Source: Rhodanobacteraceae bacterium (GTDB lineage Bacteria > Pseudomonadota > Gammaproteobacteria > Xanthomonadales > Rhodanobacteraceae). From it: DNA of 5,337 nucleotides. Every line of letters starts with the position of its first letter. The stretch's first letter is position 1. The notes below the pieces were generated by a model. That model was not told the DNA's origin, made no database searches, and saw only the letters and a list, made by a program, of their open reading frames with translations. A program made the translations under genes and the position numbers. The stretch covers positions 1 through 5,337 of the forward strand of contig JAICHS010000173.1 in the NCBI GenBank assembly GCA_025924775.1, given 5' to 3'. Below, in pieces: positions 1 through 5,244 of this stretch.

Positions 1-1
1 C

Positions 2-1162
2 GCGGCGGTGTATCCAGATGGCAGCCGGCCTGCGCCGAAAGACGCGGACGTACGCAACCTGAGCGGGAAGTACGTGATTCCCGGTTTGATCGATGCGCAC
101 GTGCACATCACGGATGCCGAACCGGACATCGCGCATTACCGAACATTCCTGCATGCGCTGCTGCTGGGCGGCGTCACTGGGATCCGCGACATGGCCGGCG
201 ACGATCGCCTGCTGCAATACCTCGCCGAACAGGCGAACTCGGACACGTTTGCATCACCCGACATTTTCTATGTCGCGTTGATGGCGGGGCCGAGTTTCTT
301 CAAGGAAGACGTGCGCGCGCAGGACGCGTCGAAGGGCGAGCCACTGGGTTTCGCGCCATGGATGCAGGCGATCGACGCAAAAACGGACATCCCGCTGGCT
401 GTGGCCGAAGCGAAGGGCACCGGCGCGACCGGCATCAAGCTGTATGCGAACCTCCCGGCAGCGCTGGTCAAGGCCATAACCAAGGAAGCGCACCGGCAGG
501 GTTTGCGCGTCTGGACGCACGCGACGATCTTCCCGGCCAAACCCAGCGATGCGGTGGGTGCGGGCGCCGACAGCATTTCGCACAGCCCATATCTGGTGTG
601 GGAAGCGGCACCCAGCGTGCCGGACGACTACAAGATGCGCGCGATGGGCGACTTTGAGCATATCAAGCCCGATGCGCCGCAAATCGTCGCGTTGTTCGAT
701 GCGATGAAGCGACGCGGCACGGTGCTCGACGCGACGCTGCTGGTGTTCAGGAACGAGGCGGAACGTCATCCGCAAAGCGTGGGCGCGGGCATCATGCCGT
801 GGAGCTACGCGGTGACGAAGTTGGCGCACCAGCGTGGCGTGCAGGTCGACACGGGCACCGATGGTGCCGGATTTCCGTACGGCAAGGACGGGCCCGACCT
901 GGGCCAGGTGCCTTCGGTGCACCGGGAAATGGCGCTGCTGGTCGGGCACGCGGGCTTTACGCCGCTGCAGGCCATCCAGGCCGCGACGCAGAGCGGCGCC
1001 GCCGCGCTGGGCCAGTCGGCCAGGCGCGGCACGATCACGCCCGGCAAGCTGGCCGACCTGGTGGTGCTGGATGCCGACCCCGCGCGCGACATCCGCAACA
1101 CCACGAAGATCGATTTCGTGGTCAAGCACGGGCGCGTGTACGCACGCCAGCCGGGTGGTTGA
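2..1162 (+). CDS. Metal-dependent amidohydrolase (imidazolonepropionase/prolidase-like), 5' end cut by window edge
   Basis: A hydrolase of the amidohydrolase superfamily, expected to cleave an amide, ester or ring C-N bond at a binuclear metal centre. The frame is open to the left edge, so the true start lies outside the window. Family members normally have a small beta-sandwich stretch before the first metal motif, and only about 26 residues of it remain here. Counting from the in-frame GTG at base 8, the ligand set is complete: HVH at 31-33 after VIPGLID, Lys144 in GIKLY (the position carbamylated in this subfamily), His171 in WTHAT, His192 in ISHSPY and Asp285 in DTGTDG. The C-terminus has the usual return to the sandwich domain (GTITPGKLADLVVLDADP, about 341-358) and ends at TGA. 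The full ligand set argues for an active enzyme. The substrate cannot be read from sequence: relatives include Xaa-Pro dipeptidases and imidazolonepropionases, and many are uncharacterised. Any signal peptide would lie outside the window. Confidence 0.92.
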   Translation, partial: AAVYPDGSRPAPKDADVRNLSGKYVIPGLIDAHVHITDAEPDIAHYRTFLHALLLGGVTGIRDMAGDDRLLQYLAEQANSDTFASPDIFYVALMAGPSFFKEDVRAQDASKGEPLGFAPWMQAIDAKTDIPLAVAEAKGTGATGIKLYANLPAALVKAITKEAHRQGLRVWTHATIFPAKPSDAVGAGADSISHSPYLVWEAAPSVPDDYKMRAMGDFEHIKPDAPQIVALFDAMKRRGTVLDATLLVFRNEAERHPQSVGAGIMPWSYAVTKLAHQRGVQVDTGTDGAGFPYGKDGPDLGQVPSVHREMALLVGHAGFTPLQAIQAATQSGAAALGQSARRGTITPGKLADLVVLDADPARDIRNTTKIDFVVKHGRVYARQPGG

Positions 1163-1282
1163 GGCGGGCCGCGCACGCCTGGCAAAGCCGGTGTTTGCTC
1201 GCGGGAACCTTTTGCAGGTGGCTGGAAAACTTGCCAAATGTTTCTGCCGGGTAAACAAGTGTGCCGCCATGGGTACTGGGTC

Positions 1283-1309
1283 ACAGGTCAAGCCACAATA
1301 GGCGCCTGT
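1283..1309 (+). other. Imperfect stem-loop between amidohydrolase and cyclase genes
   Basis: ACAGG at 1283-1287 pairs with CCTGT at 1305-1309, and inside it GCC at 1292-1294 pairs with GGC at 1301-1303 around the six-base loop ACAATA, leaving a 4x1 internal loop. No T-run follows directly. It could be part of an mRNA leader ahead of the cyclase, a weak 3' structure of the amidohydrolase mRNA, or chance pairing in GC-rich DNA. It also overlaps a -10-like CACAAT, so if that is a promoter the hairpin is not transcribed as a whole. Confidence 0.25.
1294..1299 (+). promoter_or_regulatory. Possible -10 element (CACAAT) upstream of the diguanylate cyclase
   Basis: CACAAT sits 66 bases before the chosen ATG, in the context GCCACAATAGGC. 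It matches the sigma-70 -10 consensus at four of six positions. No good -35 box is visible at 16-18 bases upstream (the region reads through GGGTAC). A closely similar block, GGCACAATGGCC, lies 27 bases before the methyltransferase start, which is the main reason for reporting it. Confidence 0.2.
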
Positions 1310-1313
1310 CAAC

Positions 1314-1330
1314 CGCGTAACGCGATTTTT
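1314..1330 (+). terminator. Weak hairpin with T-run (terminator- or attenuator-like)
   Basis: CGCG (1314-1317), loop TAA, CGCG (1321-1324), then ATTTTT to base 1330. The order is that of an intrinsic terminator on the + strand, but a four-base-pair stem is short. It lies about 150 bases after the amidohydrolase stop and 35 bases before the cyclase ATG. It could therefore end amidohydrolase readthrough or attenuate cyclase transcription. Confidence 0.25.
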
Positions 1331-1365
1331 GGCATTGACCTTGCTCGGTGTTGCCCGAACGCGCC

Positions 1366-2451
1366 ATGAGTTCCCGCACCGTGTCATTCGACGTATTGCC
1401 AACTCCGGATGTACCCACTGTCGACGAGGTCCGCGGCGTCGTGCGGCGTTCGCACGCTCTGCGTACCCTGGCACTGGCATTGGGCGGGGTGATGGTGGCG
1501 ACGGTGTTGTACCGGCGCGGCGTGCCCGCATCGACGTGGGTGATGCTGGCAGGTTACGTGCTGGTGTGGCCGCAGATCGCATGGCTGGTGCTGCGTCGCA
1601 GCGCCGCCCCGGTTGCGTTGGACAAGCGCTTTTTCATCGGCGATGCCGCGATGGGGGGCGTCTGGATCGCGCTGATGCAGTTCAACCTGCTGCCGAGCGT
1701 ACTGTTGGCGACAATGTTCGCGATCACGCTGATTGCGGTCGATGGCCGCTCGATGCTGGTGCGGGGCATGGCCATGCTGGTGTTGGCGTGTGGCGTGGCC
1801 GCGGTGGCCAATGGGCTGGCCTTTGCGCCGACTACGGATGGCACCGAGCTGCTGGCTGCGCTGCCGTTTTTGATGGTGTTCCCGGTGACGCTGGGTGCCA
1901 TCACGCATGGCCTGGCCCAGCGCGTGCGCATGCAAAACCATGCGCTGTTGCGCATGGGCAGCATCGACAGCCTGAGTGGCCTGTTGAACCGCAAGCACTG
2001 GGAAGACGCGGTCACCGCAGCCATGACTCGCCATTGCTGCAACGATGCGGTGATGTTGCTGATCGACATCGACCAGTTCAAGCGCGTCAACGACCAGCAC
2101 GGCCACACCGTGGGCGACGAAGTGATCCGCAACGTTGGCGCGATCATCCGCGGCAGCCTGCGCGAGGGCGACCTGGCGGGCCGTTACGGTGGCGACGAGT
2201 TCGGCGTGGTGCTGTGCGGCGCCAACCCGCACGCCGCGGCGACGGTGGCGGAGCGGATTCGTTCGAAAACGGCATGTTCGTTGTTCGAGCGCGCGCCCGG
2301 GATGCGCTGCACCCTCAGCATCGGACTTGCCGCCATGGCGCCGGATGCGGGCGCGGTCAGCGACTGGGTGAAGGACGCCGACGCCGCGCTCTACCGCGCC
2401 AAACTGGCCGGCCGCAACCGTTTCGTCGTGGCGGGTTGGGGCGGCGGGTGA
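1366..2451 (+). CDS. Membrane diguanylate cyclase, MASE2-GGDEF (AdrA/DgcC-like)
   Basis: Makes the second messenger c-di-GMP from two GTP at the inner membrane, typically promoting biofilm or matrix formation over motility. The 361-residue product has a MASE2-type N-terminal sensor with about five or six hydrophobic segments (roughly 33-50, 56-77, 91-125, 133-155, 162-183). Its GYVLVWPQIAW and NLLPS stretches resemble Escherichia coli DgcC/AdrA (FVWPHLAW, NVLPS), and its length is close to that protein's 371. A GGDEF domain follows (about 195-356): DIDQFKRVND at 234-243 gives metal ligand Asp234 and guanine ligand Asn242, Asp251 matches the second base contact, and GGDEF at 275-279 is intact. 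The inhibitory I-site REGD (266-269) lies exactly five residues before GGDEF, so product feedback is expected. ATG 1366 was chosen; in-frame GTG 1348 and TTG 1351 are alternatives. None has a clear Shine-Dalgarno sequence. Catalysis is well supported; the MASE2 signal is unknown. Confidence 0.95.
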   Translation: MSSRTVSFDVLPTPDVPTVDEVRGVVRRSHALRTLALALGGVMVATVLYRRGVPASTWVMLAGYVLVWPQIAWLVLRRSAAPVALDKRFFIGDAAMGGVWIALMQFNLLPSVLLATMFAITLIAVDGRSMLVRGMAMLVLACGVAAVANGLAFAPTTDGTELLAALPFLMVFPVTLGAITHGLAQRVRMQNHALLRMGSIDSLSGLLNRKHWEDAVTAAMTRHCCNDAVMLLIDIDQFKRVNDQHGHTVGDEVIRNVGAIIRGSLREGDLAGRYGGDEFGVVLCGANPHAAATVAERIRSKTACSLFERAPGMRCTLSIGLAAMAPDAGAVSDWVKDADAALYRAKLAGRNRFVVAGWGGG

Positions 2452-2454
2452 CGG

Positions 2455-2471
2455 GCGCCGTTTCACGGCGC
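2455..2471 (+). other. Small GC hairpin just after the cyclase stop
   Basis: GCGCCG (2455-2460), loop TTTCA, CGGCGC (2466-2471): a perfect six-base-pair stem beginning three bases after the TGA. No T-run follows, so it is not a standard intrinsic terminator. It could stabilise the 3' end of the cyclase mRNA or be a weak, Rho-assisted stop before the next gene. Confidence 0.35.
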
Positions 2472-2495
2472 TGGCGGGGCGCTTCGGTTTCGGGG

Positions 2496-2501
2496 CACAA
2501 T
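2496..2501 (+). promoter_or_regulatory. Possible -10 element (CACAAT) upstream of the methyltransferase gene
   Basis: CACAAT in the context GGCACAATGGCC, 27 bases before ATG 2529. A transcript starting about seven bases downstream would have a short leader that includes the AAGGAGA ribosome site at 2517-2523. No convincing -35 element is visible, so this is suggestive only. The alternative is readthrough from the cyclase gene, which ends 77 bases before this start. Confidence 0.25.
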
Positions 2502-2528
2502 GGCCAGCCCGATCCGAAGGAGACCATC

Positions 2529-3320
2529 ATGCGAATGTCAGGTTGTGCGTTGCTCGTCCTGCTGCCGCTGGCTGCGGCTGCGCAAACGGCCGCGCCGGGC
2601 CCCTCGGCGGCAGGTGCCGCAAAGGCCCCGGCTTACGTCACCCATGCTGTCAACGACCCGGCACGCGCGGCCGACAAGAAGGACGACGTGCGCCGCAAGA
2701 TGGCCGACGTGATGACGTTCACTGGCGCCAAACCGGGCGACACGGTGATGGAGCTGCTGCCCGGCGGCGGCTACTGGACGCGGGTGTTCAGCCAGGTCGT
2801 CAAGCCCGGCGGGCACGTCTACACCGTGTGGCCCGATTCGACCAAACCCGACAGCAAGAGTTGGGCCAGCTGGGAAAAACTGGTCAAGACGCCGCACTAC
2901 GCCGACGTCACGATGCTGCGTGAAGACATGAACCGGCCGCACGCGCCGGCGCCGGTGGACATCGTGTTCACGTCCGAGAATTACCACGACCTGCACGACC
3001 CGTATTGGGGGCCGAACAAGCAGCCGGTGGACATCGCTGCGTTCAACAAGGCCATCTTTGCCGCGCTGAAGCCCGGCGGCGTGTTCATCGTGACGGACCA
3101 TATCGCGCCGGCCGGTTCCGGCACCCGCGATACGGACACGCTGCACCGGATCGATCCCGCGGTGGTGAAGCAGGAAGTGGAGGCCGCCGGTTTCGTGTTC
3201 GACGGTTCCAGCGATGCGTTGCTCAACCCGAAGGATCCGCTGGACGTCAAGGTGTTCGACCCGTCCATCCGCGGCCACACCAGCCAGTTCATCTACCGGT
3301 TCAAAAAGCCGGCGAAATAG
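2529..3320 (+). CDS. Exported class I SAM-methyltransferase-fold protein (COG4798-type predicted methyltransferase)
   Basis: A 263-residue protein with a Rossmann-like methyltransferase fold and unknown substrate. ATG 2529 is preceded by AAGGAGA (2517-2523), with six bases between AGGAG and the start. Residues 1-18 or so form a Sec-type signal (MRMSGC, then LLVLLPLAAAA, likely cut at AAA-QT), and residues 20-35 are an Ala/Pro/Gly linker, so the mature domain should lie in the periplasm. Motif I is the region around VMELLPGGGYWTRVF (73-87), with Glu75 and a Gly-rich turn but Leu-Leu-Pro where typical enzymes have acid-x-Gly-x-Gly. Later motifs include VDIVFTSENYHDLHD (143-157), LKPGGVFIVTDH (180-191) and VEAAGFVFDG (217-226). 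These features match a family annotated as predicted methyltransferases. Whether it methylates anything is untested: SAM is normally cytoplasmic, so the export signal is puzzling. It probably forms its own transcription unit. Confidence 0.9.
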   Translation: MRMSGCALLVLLPLAAAAQTAAPGPSAAGAAKAPAYVTHAVNDPARAADKKDDVRRKMADVMTFTGAKPGDTVMELLPGGGYWTRVFSQVVKPGGHVYTVWPDSTKPDSKSWASWEKLVKTPHYADVTMLREDMNRPHAPAPVDIVFTSENYHDLHDPYWGPNKQPVDIAAFNKAIFAALKPGGVFIVTDHIAPAGSGTRDTDTLHRIDPAVVKQEVEAAGFVFDGSSDALLNPKDPLDVKVFDPSIRGHTSQFIYRFKKPAK

Positions 3321-3341
3321 TTCGCAGGCAGGCTGGAAAAG

Positions 3342-3369
3342 AATGGGCGGGCCCGCGGGTCCGCCCATT
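3342..3369. terminator. Strong hairpin between convergent genes, intrinsic terminator mainly for the - strand
   Basis: AATGGGCGG (3342-3350) pairs perfectly with CCGCCCATT (3361-3369). One G-T wobble and two further G-C pairs continue the stem to the tetraloop CGCG, giving about twelve pairs. Read on the - strand, the stem is followed at once by CTTTTCC, a short T-run as expected of an intrinsic terminator, 24 bases after the stop of the CHRD-like gene. On the + strand it lies 21 bases after the methyltransferase stop but is followed by GCATGTC, so termination in that direction would be weaker. Confidence 0.75.
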
Positions 3370-3392
3370 GCATGTCAGGCGAGCTAGATGCC

Positions 3393-4040
3393 TTACTTCG
3401 CCGAGGCGCGCGCGATCTTTCCACACGCGATCGGCAGTGTCACCTGCGCCGGAATCGGCCCCAGCGACGCCACGCTGGACGGCAATTGCGTGGCGGAAGG
3501 CACGCCATGGATGTACACCACGCGTTTGGCGAGGTCGAGCTGCTGGCCCGGGAACGCCTTGCCGAATGCGGCGTCCAACGCCTTCAACGAAACCGTCTCG
3601 TGGTAGTGGTAAGCGCCGTGCGCGTCAGCCGTGGGATACGTGCCGTGCGCAACGTCCATGCTGGCGGGGCCGGTGATGAACGGCACCATCGTGGTGCCCG
3701 AGGCCTTGCCGGTTTCGATCAAGTCCACGATGCCGTCGTGGTTGGCATCCGCGGCCGTGGTCGCGCAGCTGGCGGGCTGGCCGTCCTTGAAGCCGTGGAA
3801 ATGCTGCCAGTGCACCGTGTCGGGCGGCGCGCCGTGCACTTTGATGTCGATCGTGAGCTGGTCGCCGTTGACGGTGAAGCGGGCTTCGCCCGCGGTCGCG
3901 GTCTTGGTGACGCCGGCGTTCATGGCGTGCAGGTGGGCCACGTACACGGCGTGTGCCGGTGCAGCCGCGATAGCGGCGCCGGGCGCCGCGATGAGGATGC
4001 CGGCAGCCAGTGCCAGCAGGTGTGCGTTGCGGGTTTGCAT
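3393..4040 (-). CDS. Small secreted CHRD-like protein with an EF-hand calcium loop
   Basis: A 215-residue exported protein of unknown role. The ATG at 4040 has GGAGA six bases upstream (4047-4051). Residues 1-26 or so form a signal peptide (Arg4, then LLALAAGILIAAPGAAIAAA). The mature part starts YVAHLHAMNAG, then GEARFTVNGDQLTIDIKVHG (51-70) and HWQHFHGF (77-84), a strand-rich pattern with His motifs like that of CHRD domains (chordin and many microbial secreted proteins). DANHDGIVDLIE at 98-109 fits the 12-residue EF-hand loop at every ligand position (Asp98, Asn100, Asp102, Asp106, Glu109). Further His-rich stretches are HGAYHYHETV (141-150) and VVYIHGV (174-180). Cys92 and Cys206 could form a disulphide. 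Calcium binding is well suggested; binding of Cu or Zn by the His clusters is only a guess. It lies 84 bases downstream of the chitinase gene, with an FNR-type palindrome in the gap. The CHRD assignment is by pattern, not by profile score. Confidence 0.83.
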   Translation of the reverse strand: MQTRNAHLLALAAGILIAAPGAAIAAAPAHAVYVAHLHAMNAGVTKTATAGEARFTVNGDQLTIDIKVHGAPPDTVHWQHFHGFKDGQPASCATTAADANHDGIVDLIETGKASGTTMVPFITGPASMDVAHGTYPTADAHGAYHYHETVSLKALDAAFGKAFPGQQLDLAKRVVYIHGVPSATQLPSSVASLGPIPAQVTLPIACGKIARASAK

Positions 4041-4100
4041 CCGTGGTCTCCATCAGTGTGTCGATGACAGGCCAGTCTCCGACAACCGCGGCGCGATGGA

Positions 4101-4114
4101 TTGACCTGGGTCAA
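4101..4114 (-). promoter_or_regulatory. FNR/ANR/DNR-type palindromic operator (TTGACCTGGGTCAA)
   Basis: TTGACC-TG-GGTCAA is a perfect inverted repeat. Written TTGAC-N4-GTCAA, it matches the CRP/FNR-superfamily operator pattern TTGAN6TCAA, close to sites reported for ANR, DNR and NnrR regulators. It lies in the 84-base gap between the chitinase stop and the CHRD-like start, centred about 67 bases upstream of that ATG. If it acted at the usual class II position (-41.5), transcription would begin near 4066, leaving a leader of about 25 bases that includes the ribosome site. No good -10 hexamer is visible at that spacing (AGACTG), which lowers confidence. It could also be a repressor site or chance. 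Confidence 0.45.
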
Positions 4115-4124
4115 GCGGCAAAAA

Positions 4125-5240
4125 TCAGTGGAGGCCCCGCCAGATGGCTTCAAGCAGTTCGTCGGTTGGGTCGAGGCCCTGCGCCCAGTACATGATGCCG
4201 CCCAGGTGTTGTGCCTTTACGAAGGCCGCCTTGGCGGCGATCGATTCGGGATCGTCGTAGGTGATGAACGTGCGGGTCTGTGCGTTCCACAACCACGCAG
4301 CATCGGCCTTGGCATCCCAGTGGCGCACGAAACCCTGCTTGCCGATGAAATCCGCCTTGAGCTTCGGCCATGGAATTTCGCCGACGAATTTCTTGTAAGG
4401 CTGGTACAGGCCATCGTGTGCGGGCGCGACCCCGCCGAACACGCGCGCATAAAACGCCGCGCCGATCACCAGCTTGCCGGCCGGCACGCCGGCTGCAAGG
4501 AACTGCTTCACCGCGCGGCCGGTCGTGCGTGCGTCGGCCGGCGCTAGGGTCGAGGCATGCAGGCCGGTATGGTGGCAGGTGTCCGGCGTCATCGAGTTGC
4601 AGAAGTCGTACGTCATCAGGTTGAACCAGTCGACGTAGCGATCGACGGCCGCAAGGTCGACGCCGCTGACGAACGGCCCGTCGGCGACCGCGACGCTGAG
4701 CGTGTAGGGGCGGTGGTGTTCGGCGCCGGCTGTGTCGAGGCTCGCACGCACGGCCTGCAGCAACAGCGTGAAGTCGCGCCGGTCGTTCGGGCTGGAGGCG
4801 ATGCCGGATTCGTGGTGGCCCGGGTATTCCCAGTCGATGTCGAGGCCGTCGGCACCGTGCGCGACCAACATCCGCGCCGCGCTGTCGGCGAAGGCCTTGC
4901 GACCCGCGGCCGTGGCGGCGGCTTCCGAGAATCCGCCGGCGCCCCAGCCGCCGACGGAGATGTCCACCTTCAGTTCCGGATCGCGTGCCTTCAGTGCAAG
5001 CAGCGGTTGCAGCCTTGCCACGGCCGCCGGGCTCAATGCCACGCGTCCGCGTCGCACTTCCGCGAACGCGAAAATGAGCGTATCCAGCTTGCCGAGATCC
5101 CTGGCCTGTTCCGGATGCCAGTTCATCGCATAGCCGATGACACGGTAGTGCGCGGGGCCGGGTGGGTTGGCGCGCGCGGTGTTGCAGGCGAGCGCGAGCA
5201 AGCCCGCGAACGCCAGCGCCATGGGCAGGCACGAACGCAC
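4125..5240 (-). CDS. Secreted GH18 chitinase (ChiA-like catalytic domain with insertion domain)
   Basis: Hydrolyses beta-1,4-linked N-acetylglucosamine polymers by substrate-assisted, retaining catalysis, outside the cytoplasm. From GTG 5240 the product has 371 residues. A signal peptide spans about 1-24 (MRSC, hydrophobic core LALAFAGLLALA, TARA-N). The GH18 barrel begins at YRVIGYAMNW; SVGG at 95-98 is the family's SxGG motif; DGLDIDWE at 131-138 is the full catalytic motif with acid Glu138 and helper Asp136; MTYDF at 209-213 and IMYWAQGLD at 349-357 (Trp352 at the subsite floor) complete the pocket. Between AAFYARVFG and GGIMYW lies a chitinase insertion domain ending in ITYDDPESI, as in ChiA-like enzymes. 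Cys214 and Cys222 may form a disulphide. No chitin-binding module is present, so it is a catalytic-domain-only enzyme. GTG was preferred over in-frame ATG 5222 because GAGG lies seven bases upstream and GTG supplies an Arg for the signal. Cys19 (LALAC) is a poor lipobox. It follows the upstream gene by 4 bases. Confidence 0.94.
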   Translation of the reverse strand: MRSCLPMALAFAGLLALACNTARANPPGPAHYRVIGYAMNWHPEQARDLGKLDTLIFAFAEVRRGRVALSPAAVARLQPLLALKARDPELKVDISVGGWGAGGFSEAAATAAGRKAFADSAARMLVAHGADGLDIDWEYPGHHESGIASSPNDRRDFTLLLQAVRASLDTAGAEHHRPYTLSVAVADGPFVSGVDLAAVDRYVDWFNLMTYDFCNSMTPDTCHHTGLHASTLAPADARTTGRAVKQFLAAGVPAGKLVIGAAFYARVFGGVAPAHDGLYQPYKKFVGEIPWPKLKADFIGKQGFVRHWDAKADAAWLWNAQTRTFITYDDPESIAAKAAFVKAQHLGGIMYWAQGLDPTDELLEAIWRGLH

Positions 5241-5244
5241 GCGG

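Noticed and set aside
1163..1365. A c-di-GMP riboswitch upstream of the cyclase.
   Set aside because: I looked for the conserved GEMM-like core and tetraloop-receptor pattern and did not find it; only short hairpins are present.
254..1582. Long open frame on the - strand (442 codons) opposite the amidohydrolase and the start of the cyclase.
   Set aside because: Composition is Arg/His/Pro-rich without motifs, and it lies opposite a well-supported gene with full catalytic residues. Long antisense frames are expected at this GC content.
1384..2466. Long - strand frame opposite the diguanylate cyclase.
   Set aside because: His/Gln/Arg-rich shadow with no recognisable domain; the + strand has an intact MASE2-GGDEF protein.
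1329..3320. One continuous + frame of 663 codons that would fuse a long N-terminal region to the methyltransferase.
   Set aside because: The first 400 codons run out of frame across the cyclase gene and give Arg/Gly/Ala-rich sequence with no domain pattern. The methyltransferase has its own ATG with a strong AAGGAGA and a signal peptide at 2529. The fusion is a by-product of GC-rich codon use.
2538..3368. - strand frame of 276 codons opposite the methyltransferase.
   Set aside because: No motif, no ribosome site, and composition typical of an antisense shadow. It would also run out of the convergent-gene hairpin.
5184..5240. Chitinase as a lipoprotein through Cys19.
   Set aside because: The residues before the Cys read A-L-A, which is a poor lipobox (Leu is expected at -3 and a small residue at -2). 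A normal signal-peptidase site at TARA-N fits better.
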